Assembly (NCBI GenBank): GCA_050331455.1
Contig: JBHJGV010000010.1
Span: 26,092-90,091 of the forward strand
DNA: 64,000 nucleotides
Reading direction: 5' to 3'
Source: CAYUYV01 sp050331455
GTDB lineage: Bacteria; Pseudomonadota; Alphaproteobacteria; JAJFIK01
Made by a program: the position numbers and the translations under genes. Shown one piece after another: positions 6,052 to 14,859 of the stretch. Under the pieces are notes generated by a model, which saw only the letters and a program-made list of their open reading frames with translations, was not told where the DNA came from and made no database searches. Numbering within the stretch: the first letter of the stretch is position 1; each line of letters starts with the position of its first letter.

Positions 6052-8256
6052 ATGCGGCACATGTTGGCGGCGGCAGTGACGGTTCTTTTAGGGGCGGCGA
6101 TCGACACGGCACTCGCACGGGAGCCGGTTCCGGACGATGATGCTCGTACGCGTGAAATCGAAGAAGCGGTTGGGGCGGATGAGGCGGATCGCCCGAAAGA
6201 GCGCCAAATCGAGCGCCAGATTGAGCGCATGACGGTGACGGCGAGCAAGCGCGAGGAAAGCATCGAGGACATCCCGCTGGCCGTCAGCACCGTTGGCGGT
6301 GACGAGTTGCGCCTCTTGAACGCCCAGAGCTTTGAGGACTATCTGACGCGCATCCCCGGTGTTCAGTTCAATGACGGTGGCAACACCTTTTCCAATTCCA
6401 TTTCCATCCGCGGCGTGACGGACGGCACGGGCAGCGTTCTGACCCAGGCACCCATTGCGCTTTACCTGGACGAAACGCCGCTGACCCTGTCCCAGGGCAA
6501 TATCAACCTGGATTATGCAATTTTCGGCATCGAGCAGGTGACCGTCATCAAGGGGCCCCATAGCTCGCTTTATGGCGCGGCGTCCCTGGGCGGCACCATC
6601 AAGATCGAAACCACCAAGCCGAGCCTCACGGAAAACCGGGTTCGTGGCGGAGCCTCGGTTTCAGCCATCCGCTTCGGCGATGTGGGCTACAGCGTGTTCG
6701 GGTCGGTCTCGGCGGTCCTCGCCGAAGACGTTCTGGCGGTGGAGGCGACGGGCTATTCCCGGCGCCGGGCCGGCTTCATTGACGATCCGTCCCGCGATGC
6801 CGAGGACATCAATCCGGCCGACACGTTCGGCGGGCGCCTTGCCGTGCGCTTTCAGCCGACGGAGCGGCTGCTGATCGATGCCTCGGCCCTCTATCAGGAC
6901 CATGACGGGTTCCAGGATACCTTCGCGCCCGGTGTGGGCGATCTGGTCAGTGCACCGCTGCAGGTGGAGCAGCCGGACCCGGACGAGGTGTTCCTCGCGT
7001 CGCTGGTGATGAAATACGATTTGGGTTTTGCGGAACTCGTCAGTGCCACGTCCTATTTCGACCGGAACACGGGCTTTTTCCAGGATCTGTCGGACAGTTT
7101 CGGCCTGGGCTTTCCCGATGCCGTCGCCCGATTCGATTTCCTGGCGCGGGCCAATGTCACCTCCCAGGAAGTGCGTCTGGTCTCAACCTCCGACGGGCCG
7201 GCTGAATGGCTCGTGGGCGGGCTCTACTATCGGGAAAACTATCAGGAGATGAGCCTGATCGACCATTCCGTCCTGGGAAAACTGTTCGGCACGCCGGAGG
7301 GCGAAGATCTGCGCTATGACTATCGCACCCTCGCTGCTTTCGCCGAACTCTCCTATGAGGTCCTGGATCGACTGACCTTCACGGCCGGCGGCCGGGTGAC
7401 GAATTATCGCTCCGAGGTCGACCTGTTCATCGAGGGGCTGTTTTCGCCGCCCGAGGGCAGCCAGTCCGTTGAGCGGACCGATGAGGAGACTGTCTTTACC
7501 CCGCGGTTCGCCGTTTCCTATGCCTTCGACAATGCCCTGCTCTATTACCAGTCGGCGCGGGGCTTTCGCCAGGGACAGGCCAATTCTCCGGTGCTGACCG
7601 TCCCCGGCGACATGCGCCCGGCCTTTTTCGAATCCGACAGCCTGTGGAACCATGAAATCGGAGCCAAGACCAATTGGTTCGACCGGCGATTGCAGGCCAA
7701 TGTCGCCATCTACTATATCAATTGGACGGATATTCAGCAGAGCGTGACATTCTCCACCGGCTTCGGCGGCGTGGCCAATCTGGGGCAGGCGGAAATTCAA
7801 GGCTTTGAATTGGAGTCTACGGCGCTTTTGACCGACACCACCGTCTGGACCCTCGGTGTGTCCTATATCGACGCGGAAACCGTGGACGATGTTCCGACCT
7901 TCGCCGATGCCGGATCGGAGCTTCCGGGTGTGCCCGATTTCACCTTCAACACCGGCCTGCAGCAGAGCTTTATCCTCAGCGGCCATGACGCCTTCGCCCG
8001 GCTCGATTACCTCTATTACGGCAACTACAACAGCAATTTCACGACGACGGACGATCCCATCCAGGTCAATGGCGGCTATCACAAGCTGGATTTGCGGACC
8101 GGCGTGACGCTTGGGGGTGTCGATTTTCAGATCTTCGCCACGAATGTTCTCGACGAGCGGCCTGTCATCACCCGGGACGGCATTCCGGGTCCGTTGCAGC
8201 GGGTCGTGACCATCCAGCCGCGGACCATCGGACTGTCGATCAACTTTCAGTATTGA
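6052..8256 (+). CDS. TonB-dependent outer-membrane receptor
   Basis: 734 residues. A signal peptide (MRHMLAAAVTVLLGAAIDTA) ends near residue 23. A charged stretch rich in E-R-Q-I follows, then a TonB-box-like MTVTASKR, a plug domain (LTRIPGVQF, SISIRGV, V-I-K-G-P-H-S-S-L-Y-G, G-G-T-I) and a long beta barrel ending in S-I-N-F-Q-Y with a terminal aromatic residue. The ATG at 6052 has GGGGG 5 bases upstream and starts directly at the signal peptide; TTG at 6040 is less likely. It takes up an unidentified ligand at the outer membrane, powered by TonB. The duplicated charged segment between signal peptide and TonB box is unusual. A small secreted protein follows after a hairpin. Confidence 0.9.
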   Translation: MRHMLAAAVTVLLGAAIDTALAREPVPDDDARTREIEEAVGADEADRPKERQIERQIERMTVTASKREESIEDIPLAVSTVGGDELRLLNAQSFEDYLTRIPGVQFNDGGNTFSNSISIRGVTDGTGSVLTQAPIALYLDETPLTLSQGNINLDYAIFGIEQVTVIKGPHSSLYGAASLGGTIKIETTKPSLTENRVRGGASVSAIRFGDVGYSVFGSVSAVLAEDVLAVEATGYSRRRAGFIDDPSRDAEDINPADTFGGRLAVRFQPTERLLIDASALYQDHDGFQDTFAPGVGDLVSAPLQVEQPDPDEVFLASLVMKYDLGFAELVSATSYFDRNTGFFQDLSDSFGLGFPDAVARFDFLARANVTSQEVRLVSTSDGPAEWLVGGLYYRENYQEMSLIDHSVLGKLFGTPEGEDLRYDYRTLAAFAELSYEVLDRLTFTAGGRVTNYRSEVDLFIEGLFSPPEGSQSVERTDEETVFTPRFAVSYAFDNALLYYQSARGFRQGQANSPVLTVPGDMRPAFFESDSLWNHEIGAKTNWFDRRLQANVAIYYINWTDIQQSVTFSTGFGGVANLGQAEIQGFELESTALLTDTTVWTLGVSYIDAETVDDVPTFADAGSELPGVPDFTFNTGLQQSFILSGHDAFARLDYLYYGNYNSNFTTTDDPIQVNGGYHKLDLRTGVTLGGVDFQIFATNVLDERPVITRDGIPGPLQRVVTIQPRTIGLSINFQY

Positions 8257-8270
8257 TGGCACTCACCACA

Positions 8271-8295
8271 CCGCTCCGGATTGCATCCGGAGCGG
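8271..8295 (+). other. Perfect intercistronic hairpin
   Basis: CCGCTCCGGA (8271-8280), loop TTGCA, TCCGGAGCGG (8286-8295): a 10-bp stem between the TonB receptor and the small secreted protein. No T-run follows, so it more likely protects or attenuates mRNA than terminates it. Confidence 0.6.
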
Positions 8296-8322
8296 ATCCC
8301 ATCGCAGGAAAGGAACCCAACC

Positions 8323-8760
8323 ATGAAAAACGTGCTGCGCTCGGCTCTTGTTCCGGCCATGCTTGTCCCGGCCATGCTCGTCTCCGGCGCCCAGGCCCAT
8401 CCGGCCAAGGACCATCCGGCCGAGCCGGGCCCCGTGCCCCAGATCCTGATGGAACACGGTCCGATCATGATCTACGAAAACGGCACGCTCATTCCTTTTG
8501 TCGTGCGCGAAGACAAAAGCCTGTTCTGGTTCGAGATGTTTCCGGAAACGGATAAATCCGTGGCCGGTGGCGGCACCTGGACCTGGAACGGCGAGGAATT
8601 CTGCATGATCATCGACAATCACCCGGATGTCTGCATGGCCCTCGAGGCGGAGCTTCAGCCGGGCAAGGTCTATGATAGCACTGTCCGCTTCCTCGATCCG
8701 GAGACGAAGAAGGAAAAGGGCTCTAAGCCGTTCAAATTCGTCATGGCCCGCACGGACTAA
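8323..8760 (+). CDS. Small secreted hypothetical protein
   Basis: 145 residues. A signal peptide (MKNVLRSALVPAMLVPAMLV) is followed by S-G-A-Q-A-H, a likely cleavage site near residue 25. The mature part is a compact beta-rich domain with two Cys (E-E-F-C-M and D-V-C-M) about ten residues apart, which could form a disulfide. AGGAAAGGAA precedes the ATG at 8323. I do not recognise a family. Its position 66 bases after the TonB receptor and before a shared terminator suggests a common transcript and a periplasmic or surface role linked to the same uptake process; that is inference. Confidence 0.75.
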   Translation: MKNVLRSALVPAMLVPAMLVSGAQAHPAKDHPAEPGPVPQILMEHGPIMIYENGTLIPFVVREDKSLFWFEMFPETDKSVAGGGTWTWNGEEFCMIIDNHPDVCMALEAELQPGKVYDSTVRFLDPETKKEKGSKPFKFVMARTD

Positions 8761-8806
8761 ACCGCGCCCTTAAGCCCCTGATCAAGGCCCCTGATCAAGG
8801 CCAATG

Positions 8807-8830
8807 GGCGGGGGCGCAAAGGCCCCCGCC
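8807..8830. repeat. G+C-rich hairpin after a tandem 13-bp repeat
   Basis: GGCGGGGGC (8807-8815), loop GCAAAG, GCCCCCGCC (8822-8830). Just before it CCCCTGATCAAGG occurs twice in tandem (8776-8801). Together with the terminator at 8846 it forms a structured 3' region. Confidence 0.55.
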
Positions 8831-8845
8831 AACGCGTTTTCGATG

Positions 8846-8871
8846 CCCCACCGTCGCGCGGTGGGGTTTTT
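8846..8871 (+). terminator. Intrinsic terminator of the TonB receptor / secreted protein unit
   Basis: CCCCACCG (8846-8853), loop TCGCG, CGGTGGGG (8859-8866), then five T. This is a textbook structure. Its last base abuts the stop of the convergent LuxR gene. Confidence 0.9.
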
Positions 8872-9551
8872 CATTCCGCGGCCATGGAATTCATGGGGGA
8901 CAGGCCGTGATTGACCGCCCAGATCGCGGCCTGGGTGCGATTGTTGACCTTGATCTTCCGCAGCAGGCTTTTCATGTGCACCTTCACGGTCGCTTCCGTG
9001 ATGGCGAGCCGATTGGCGATCATCTTGTTCGAGTTGCCGGCGACGAGGCAGGACAGGATTTGGGTCTCCCGGTCCGAAAGGCCGGCGCCGCCCAGGGCCG
9101 GTGTTCCGCCCGCGTGCAGATCCGACAATCCGCTGCTGACCAGCATGCTGGCAAGCTTGGTCGGCAGGACCGTCTCGCCGAGGCGCGCCAGCTCGACGGA
9201 ATGCAAAAGCGCATCGATGGAAATGTTCTTCAACAGGAAGCCCTTGGCCCCGGCACTCAAGGAGGCCGACAGGAGCTTGGGGCACAGAGTGTCGCTCAGG
9301 ACGACGATCACCGCCTGGGGCAACAGGGCGCGAAGCTGTCGCAGTTCATCGGCGAGGTGCTGAATATCCTGGGGCGGATCGACCAGGACCACTTCGCCCG
9401 ACGCCAGCGCGCCCAGATCGGGACGTGCGGCAAGCGCGTCGATATCGGAAGCCTCGCCCAGAACCGCGAAGCGACCCGTAGGCAGAAGATTGGCCAGGCC
9501 CTGCAGAAACAGCCGGTTCCGGCCCAGGAGGATGACACGTGTTTCAGTCAT
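8871..9551 (-). CDS. LuxR-family response regulator with degenerate receiver
   Basis: 226 residues: an N-terminal receiver (about 1-120) and a C-terminal LuxR helix-turn-helix (about 155-215, LSDRETQILSCLVAGNSNKM then ATVKVHMKSLLRKI). The receiver keeps the phospho-acceptor position in EVVLVDPP and the Lys in GFLLKN. The usual acidic pair after the first strand is replaced: the protein reads V-I-L-L-G-R-N-R where D-D would be expected. Metal binding and phosphorylation may therefore be weak or absent. It lies at the edge of the sugar-nucleotide/EPS cluster, divergent from it, and is a plausible regulator of those genes. The ATG at 9551 is well placed; no cognate kinase is adjacent. Confidence 0.88.
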   Translation of the reverse strand: MTETRVILLGRNRLFLQGLANLLPTGRFAVLGEASDIDALAARPDLGALASGEVVLVDPPQDIQHLADELRQLRALLPQAVIVVLSDTLCPKLLSASLSAGAKGFLLKNISIDALLHSVELARLGETVLPTKLASMLVSSGLSDLHAGGTPALGGAGLSDRETQILSCLVAGNSNKMIANRLAITEATVKVHMKSLLRKIKVNNRTQAAIWAVNHGLSPMNSMAAE

Positions 9552-10131
9552 GGTGATGCCGTACCCTTTACTGACGATCCATTTGGCGAACCCATGGGCA
9601 ACGGGATTGCAAAAAGCGGTCCAGTTGGGCCGTGTCCTGTCGAGGGCGGGATGCTCCCTTCGCGACCCCGCCGGCGCGGATGGGCGGCGGATCGGTCTTT
9701 TGGCAAGGCATTCCGGGGCATCGGGAGCAGGCCGGTTGCGCCTATGAAGCGGTCGGCCAGAGCATATGGCGGCGTTTTTTTGGCGTTGACCGTTGAGGCC
9801 GAGGGGTGGGCGCGGGTGCGCCGGCTGTCCTGATTTGGGTCAGAATTCGGGCGGAATCGGCTGTCCTGGACGAAAACGGTTCATCTATTCGCGCTAATCA
9901 TTTCCCCGGGAGCGCCAGATGCGTATAGTGCGCCCGCGAAAACACTGTGACCTCCAGGACAGGAAGCCCCGTCGCGGGTTGCGGGGCTGGGCCATTCCGG
10001 TCCTTTCCGGCTTCGGCTACTGGTTTTGGTTACAGGCCCTGCAGACCGGTCCGGCAGGGGGGGCCGCCTCGTGGAAGGGCGGTGCCGACGTAAGGGCTTT
10101 GTCACCTCAAAGACTGATCAGGTGCGTGACC
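9552..10131. other. 580-base gene-free divergent region with structured leader
   Basis: No convincing gene is seen. It holds the promoter of the LuxR gene on one side and the leader of the cytidylyltransferase operon on the other. CGGCTGTCCTG occurs twice (near 9821 and 9859). A possible -10, TATAGT, is at 9924-9929 without a good -35. A hairpin AGCCCCG/CGGGGCT spans 9965-9988, and CCCTGC/GCAGGG arms near 10035-10060 enclose GACCGGTC. The leader of the operon is therefore likely long and folded. Confidence 0.45.
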
Positions 10132-10920
10132 ATGGAACATATCAAAGTCGGGATCCTGGCCGGCGGCCTTGGCAGCCGCCTGGCAGAAGAGACGGAGACC
10201 AAGCCCAAGCCGATGGTGGAGATTGGCGGCAAGCCGATGCTCTGGCACATCATGAAAATTTACCGGCGTTTCCTGGATGCCGAGTTTTACATCGCCCTGG
10301 GCTACAAGGGTGAGTATATTAAGAAATGGATGGTTGATTACTGCAACCTGACCACCAACTTGACTGTGGATTTCAAGACCAAAGAAGTCACGCGCCATTC
10401 GAATCGGGACGAGGACATCGACTGGCGGGTGCACCTGATTGATACGGGCCAGGACACCAATACGGGCGGCCGGATCAAGCGCCTCGGCGATTATATTGGC
10501 GATACGACCGCCATGGTCACCTGGGGTGACGGCGTGGCGGATATTGATATTCAGCATCTGCTGGATTTCCACCGCGCCCACGGCAAACTCGCCACCATGA
10601 CGGCGGTCCGCCCCCCGGCCCGGTTCGGTCATATCCGGTTTGACGGCGACCGCATCACCGAGTTCAGCGAAAAGCCCCAGACCGCCGAAGGCTGGATCAA
10701 TGGCGCGTTTTTCGTCTTCGAGCCGGGCGTCTACGACTATATCGACACCGATGCCACCCAATTCGAGAAAGAGCCCTTGGAGCGCCTTGCGGCTGACGGC
10801 CAGCTGATGGCCTATCGGCTCGAAAGCTTCTGGCAGTGCATGGACACGATCCGGGATAAAAAGCGGCTCGAGGAGCTGTGGGAGAAGGGCAACCCGCCAT
10901 GGATGGGCGGAGAGGAGTAA
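10132..10920 (+). CDS. rfbF: Glucose-1-phosphate cytidylyltransferase
   Basis: 262 residues, matching the roughly 257-residue RfbF family. The nucleotide-binding motif GILAGGLGSRL-x-E-E-T is at about residues 6-20, followed by KPKPMVEIGGKPMLWHIMKI and later WGDGVADID, all diagnostic of CTP:glucose-1-phosphate cytidylyltransferases. It makes CDP-glucose in the cytoplasm, the entry to CDP-6-deoxy sugars. The ATG at 10132 begins the conserved domain; the ribosome site is a weak AGG. An upstream in-frame start at 9919 would add 71 residues without similarity. The next step, CDP-glucose 4,6-dehydratase (RfbG), is not recognisable in this window. The SDR gene follows after 5 bases. Confidence 0.93.
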   Translation: MEHIKVGILAGGLGSRLAEETETKPKPMVEIGGKPMLWHIMKIYRRFLDAEFYIALGYKGEYIKKWMVDYCNLTTNLTVDFKTKEVTRHSNRDEDIDWRVHLIDTGQDTNTGGRIKRLGDYIGDTTAMVTWGDGVADIDIQHLLDFHRAHGKLATMTAVRPPARFGHIRFDGDRITEFSEKPQTAEGWINGAFFVFEPGVYDYIDTDATQFEKEPLERLAADGQLMAYRLESFWQCMDTIRDKKRLEELWEKGNPPWMGGEE

Positions 10921-10925
10921 GGGCC

Positions 10926-11969
10926 ATGCGTGTTCTTTTAACCGGTCATCTGGGGTATATCGGCACGGTCATGGCGCCTCTGCTGCTGGAGCGCGGCCAT
11001 GACGTCGTCGGCCTCGACAGCCACCTTTTCGAGCGCTGCACCTTCGGCCCCGGGTTCCAGGACATCGAGACCATCTTGACGGATGTGCGCGATGTGCGTC
11101 AGGACATGTTCGAGGGCTTCGATGCCGTCCTGCACCTTGCAGGTCTGTCCAACGATCCCATGGGCGATCTCAATCCGCAGCTCACAGACGACATCAACCA
11201 TAAAGCCAGTGTGCGGATCGCCGAACTTGCCAAGGCCGCCGGCGTCGAGCGGTTCATCTTTTCCTCCTCGTGCTCCAATTACGGCGCAGGCGGACAGGAT
11301 TTCCTCGATGAGACCTCCGAGTTCAATCCGGTGACGCCCTATGGGCAGTCCAAGGTCGATACGGAACTCGATGTGTCCGAGATGGCCGACGACAGGTTCT
11401 CGCCGGTCTTCATGCGCTCGGCCACGGCTTACGGATACTCGCCCCGCATCCGGTTCGATCTGGTGGCGAACAATCTGACGGCCTGGGCATTCTGCACCGG
11501 CAAGATCATGATGAAGAGCGACGGCACGCCCTGGCGGCCCATCGTGCATATCGAGGACATCTCCCGCGCATTCATCGCGGCCCTCGAGGCACCACGGGAC
11601 GTCGTGCACAAGCAGGCCTTCAATGTGGGGCGCACGGACGAAAACTACCGGATCCGCGAAATCGCGGAAATGGTGGGCGATGTGGTCCCGGATTGCGAGA
11701 TCAGTTTCGCGGACGGCGCCGGGCCGGACAAACGCAATTACCGGGTCAATTGCGACAAGATTCGGGAGGTCCTGCCCGCTTTCGAGCCGAAATGGACCGT
11801 GCGCGAGGGGATCAAGCAGCTTTATGAGATGTACAAGGAAATCGGCCTCAAGCTCGAGGAGTTCGAGGGGGACCGGTTCCAGCGGCTGGCACATTTGAAG
11901 CATCTCATGAGCACCGATGTGCTGGCGGACGATCTGCGGCACGCGCCCGGATCCGGCCGCGGGCGCTGA
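10926..11969 (+). CDS. NAD-dependent epimerase/dehydratase (extended SDR)
   Basis: 347 residues. The Rossmann motif G-H-L-G-Y-I-G is at about residues 7-13, V-L-H-L-A-G near 74, the Ser region FIFSSSCSNYG near 115, and the catalytic Tyr-x3-Lys in YGQSK near 140. GTPWRPIVHIEDISRA is the typical substrate-side motif. Proteins of this exact pattern travel with CDP-glucose synthesis and zinc-finger methyltransferases in surface-glycan loci, where they epimerise or reduce an NDP-keto sugar; the precise reaction is not determinable. It is tightly coupled to rfbF. It is not the CDP-glucose 4,6-dehydratase by sequence pattern as I recall it. A strong hairpin follows at 11997. Confidence 0.88.
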   Translation: MRVLLTGHLGYIGTVMAPLLLERGHDVVGLDSHLFERCTFGPGFQDIETILTDVRDVRQDMFEGFDAVLHLAGLSNDPMGDLNPQLTDDINHKASVRIAELAKAAGVERFIFSSSCSNYGAGGQDFLDETSEFNPVTPYGQSKVDTELDVSEMADDRFSPVFMRSATAYGYSPRIRFDLVANNLTAWAFCTGKIMMKSDGTPWRPIVHIEDISRAFIAALEAPRDVVHKQAFNVGRTDENYRIREIAEMVGDVVPDCEISFADGAGPDKRNYRVNCDKIREVLPAFEPKWTVREGIKQLYEMYKEIGLKLEEFEGDRFQRLAHLKHLMSTDVLADDLRHAPGSGRGR

Positions 11970-11996
11970 GCGCCCCGGTTTCGCGGATGGCATGAA

Positions 11997-12031
11997 GGTG
12001 CCGGCGGTAGCGGAACACTGCCGACGGCACC
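11997..12031 (+). other. Strong intercistronic stem-loop
   Basis: GGTGCCG (11997-12003) pairs with CGGCACC (12025-12031). Inside, after one mismatch, CGGTAG pairs with CTGCCG (one wobble), leaving a 7-nt loop. No T-run follows. It lies in the 241-base gap between the SDR gene and the first methyltransferase and probably sets relative expression or mRNA stability. Confidence 0.65.
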
Positions 12032-12210
12032 ACACGCGCGGGCTCTTGTCTGGATGCGGGCCATGGTACGGATCGGGCCTGCAGACCGGCACAGTGAGTG
12101 GCAAAGACTTGAGAGGACTGCCGGCCGACGGGATAACCCGGGACCCGTGGATAGGCCCGGCATGAGCGTCGGGCGGGTCCTGACTTTTTCCTTTTCATGG
12201 AAGTGGAACG

Positions 12211-13440
12211 ATGAGAGGCAACATCACCGCATGCCGGTCCTGCGGCAGCAACAATCTCAAGGTTTTTCTCGATCTTGGCGACATGCCCCTGGCCGACCGT
12301 CTGCTGACCCCGGCCCAGCTCGCCGAGACCGAGCCGACCTTCCCCCTCGAAGTGGCCTTCTGCGAAGAGTGCGGCCTTGTGCAGATCACCGAAACGGTGG
12401 ACCCCACGCTTCTGTTTGCCACCGACTACCCTTATTTTTCGTCCTTTTCCGATCACCTGTTGCGCCATTCCCGGGAAAACGTCCTGAGCCTGATCGAGTC
12501 GCGCAATCTGGGCCCCGATTCGCTCGTGATCGAGATTGCCTCCAATGACGGCTATCTGCTGAAGAACTATGTTGAAAAGGGCATTCCCGTCCTCGGCATC
12601 GATCCCGCCGAAGGCCCGGTCAAGGCTGCGCGGGAACAGGGCGTGCACAGCATGCTGGCCTTTTTCGGCCGCGATCTGGCGACGGAACTCGCCGCCCAGG
12701 GCAAGAAGGCCGATGTGATCCATGGCAATAACGTGCTGGCTCATGTGGCGGACACCAATGGCATCGTGGCCGGCATCGCCGCCCTCTTGAAGGATGACGG
12801 CATCACCTCCATCGAGGTGCCGTATGTCCGCCCACTGATTGATGAGAACGAGTTCGACACGATCTATCACGAGCATCTTTGCTATTTCTCCGTCACGGCC
12901 CTCGACAATCTGTTCCGCCGCCACGGCCTCTATATCAACGACATTGCGGAGCTGGACATTCACGGCGGATCCTTGCGGGTGCACGCCCAGAAATTCGAGG
13001 ACCGCAAAGAAGGCTTCACCCGCCTTATCGAGGCGGAGCGCCGGGACGGCGTGGACCGCTTCGACTATTACCGGGATTTCGGCGACCGGGTGATTCTGAC
13101 CCGTGAAAAGCTCCAGACTCTGCTCACCGAACTGAAGGGCCAGGGCCAGCGCATTGCCGGCTACGGCGCGGCGGCCAAGGGCGCAACCTTGATCAATTAT
13201 GTGGGAATTGGTCCGGAGACGGTCGAATATGTCTGTGATCGGAACCATCACAAGCAGGGCCGTTTCATGCCGGGCCGCCACATCCCTATCACAAAGCCCG
13301 AGCGGTTGATGGAAGACAAGCCGGACTATGTGCTCCTGCTGCCCTGGAATTTTGCCGAGGAAATCCTGTCCCAGCAGCAGTCGTTCCGGGACCAGGGCGG
13401 GCGATTCATCATTCCGATTCCCGAACCCAAGGTGGTTTGA
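12211..13440 (+). CDS. Zinc-finger SAM-dependent sugar C-methyltransferase
   Basis: 409 residues of the NovU/TylC-III type. The N-terminal zinc-binding domain has CRSCG (Cys 8 and 11) and CEECG near 51. The SAM-binding core carries VIEIASNDGYLLKNY near 110, and the family-specific YHEHLCYFSV lies near 220. The C-terminal domain has GYGAAAKGATLINY. Enzymes of this group methylate the C-3 carbon of NDP-4-keto-6-deoxy sugars, giving branched sugars. Together with RfbF this points to a branched CDP-deoxysugar. The start ATG at 12211 precedes the zinc site by the usual few residues; no strong ribosome site is visible. A 7-bp hairpin lies at 13459-13482 before the next gene. Confidence 0.9.
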   Translation: MRGNITACRSCGSNNLKVFLDLGDMPLADRLLTPAQLAETEPTFPLEVAFCEECGLVQITETVDPTLLFATDYPYFSSFSDHLLRHSRENVLSLIESRNLGPDSLVIEIASNDGYLLKNYVEKGIPVLGIDPAEGPVKAAREQGVHSMLAFFGRDLATELAAQGKKADVIHGNNVLAHVADTNGIVAGIAALLKDDGITSIEVPYVRPLIDENEFDTIYHEHLCYFSVTALDNLFRRHGLYINDIAELDIHGGSLRVHAQKFEDRKEGFTRLIEAERRDGVDRFDYYRDFGDRVILTREKLQTLLTELKGQGQRIAGYGAAAKGATLINYVGIGPETVEYVCDRNHHKQGRFMPGRHIPITKPERLMEDKPDYVLLLPWNFAEEILSQQQSFRDQGGRFIIPIPEPKVV

Positions 13441-13458
13441 CGGGGGATCATCCGGGGC

Positions 13459-13482
13459 GGGCGGCGCAACAGGGGGCCGCCC
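13459..13482 (+). other. Intercistronic hairpin between the two methyltransferases
   Basis: GGGCGGC (13459-13465) and GCCGCCC (13476-13482) with a 10-base loop. No T-run. It is the second of three hairpins that punctuate this gene cluster. Confidence 0.45.
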
Positions 13483-13528
13483 GAACCCGTTCAGCATGCG
13501 TGGGACACGAAGCGAGGGACCTTAGACC

Positions 13529-14800
13529 ATGAGTGAAGCGATGACGGCGACGGGACTGGACGGCAAACCCTTTGCGGGCCACGGCGAGTGCTGCCCGGCC
13601 TGCGGCTCGGCGAAGCTGCGCAGCGTTTACAAAAAAACCGGGATCCCGGTGAACAGCTGCATCCTCATGAGCACGCCGCAGGAGGCGGTCGGCTATCCCA
13701 AGGGCGATATCGACCTGACCTTCTGTGAGGATTGCGGCTTCATCTACAACAAGGCCTTCAACGAAAATCATATTCAGTACTCAGAGAAATACGAGGAAAC
13801 CCAGGGCTTTTCGGGTACGTTCAACAAATTCCACCAGAAGCTGGCCCAGGACATCATCGACCGCCATGGCTTGCACGGCAAAGAGGTCATCGAGATCGGC
13901 TGCGGCAAGGGCGAGTTCCTGGCCATGATCTGCGACATGGGCGAGAACAAGGGCGTGGGCTTCGACCCGGCCTATGTCGCCGATCGCAGCATCGCCACGA
14001 AGACCGACAGCGCCAAATTCGTCGTTGATTTCTACTCGGAAAAATATGCGGATCAGGATGCGGATCTGATCTGTTGCAAGATGACCCTGGAGCACATCCC
14101 GCTGGTCCAGCAATTTATCTCCATGGTGCGCCGGGCGGCCGGTCAGCGCACGGAAACGGTCGTGTTCTTTCAGATTCCGGAAATGACCCTGATCCTGGAG
14201 GAGCGGGGTTTCTGGGACATCTATTACGAGCACTGCTCCTATTTCACGAAGGGCCTCAAGGGCTCCCTCGCGACCCTGTTCCGCCGCTGCGGCTTTGACG
14301 TGAAGGATGTCTGGGTCGATTACGGCGACCAATATCTGATGATCGAAGCCCTTCCGGCCGAAGGCGCGCAGCCGGATCCGCAAGGCGTGTCCGAAGAGGT
14401 CGCTGCACTGAGCACGCTGGTCGACGACTTCGCCCGCGACGTGACGGTGAACATCGCCAATTGGCGGGCCAGCATGGCCGAATGGGCCCGGGACGGAAAA
14501 AAGGTCGTGCTGTGGGGCTCCGGTTCGAAGGCGGTGTCCTTCCTGACTTCCGTCGGCATTCAGGACGAGCTGCAATATGTCGTGGACATCAACCCGAACC
14601 GCCACGGCTATTTCATGCCGGGCACGGGCCACGAAATCGTCTCGCCGGACTTCCTGGCCGAGTACAAGCCCGATGTGGTGGTGATCATGAACCCGATCTA
14701 TCGGGAGGAAATCACCGCCTCCTGCCGCGAGCGCGGTCTGGAGCCGGAAATCCGGACGGTGCTCGAGCCCCTGGGCGCAGGCCCGGCCAAAGCGGCTTGA
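13529..14800 (+). CDS. Second zinc-finger SAM-dependent methyltransferase
   Basis: 423 residues, the same three-part architecture as the preceding gene but clearly diverged. It has CPACGS near residue 23, CEDCGF near 68, a canonical SAM loop VIEIGCGKGEFLAM near 118, IYYEHCSYFTKG near 232 and a C-terminal VVLWGSGSKAVSFL. Its SAM loop is of the standard G-C-G-K-G kind, while the first enzyme has the A-S-N-D-G form, so the two probably act on different sugars or carbons. GAGGGACC precedes the ATG at 13529. It sits in the same orientation as rfbF and the SDR gene and likely belongs to the same pathway. Exact substrate unknown. Confidence 0.87.
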   Translation: MSEAMTATGLDGKPFAGHGECCPACGSAKLRSVYKKTGIPVNSCILMSTPQEAVGYPKGDIDLTFCEDCGFIYNKAFNENHIQYSEKYEETQGFSGTFNKFHQKLAQDIIDRHGLHGKEVIEIGCGKGEFLAMICDMGENKGVGFDPAYVADRSIATKTDSAKFVVDFYSEKYADQDADLICCKMTLEHIPLVQQFISMVRRAAGQRTETVVFFQIPEMTLILEERGFWDIYYEHCSYFTKGLKGSLATLFRRCGFDVKDVWVDYGDQYLMIEALPAEGAQPDPQGVSEEVAALSTLVDDFARDVTVNIANWRASMAEWARDGKKVVLWGSGSKAVSFLTSVGIQDELQYVVDINPNRHGYFMPGTGHEIVSPDFLAEYKPDVVVIMNPIYREEITASCRERGLEPEIRTVLEPLGAGPAKAA

Positions 14801-14859
14801 CTGAGCGGTGGCGCGGCCCCATCCGTGCATCCCGGAACGCACAGATGGGCCTCGTCGTC

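Noticed and set aside
10033..12090. CCTGCAGACCGG present before rfbF and before the first methyltransferase
   Set aside because: Twelve bases, not at a fixed distance from the starts, and not part of a larger repeat; most likely chance.
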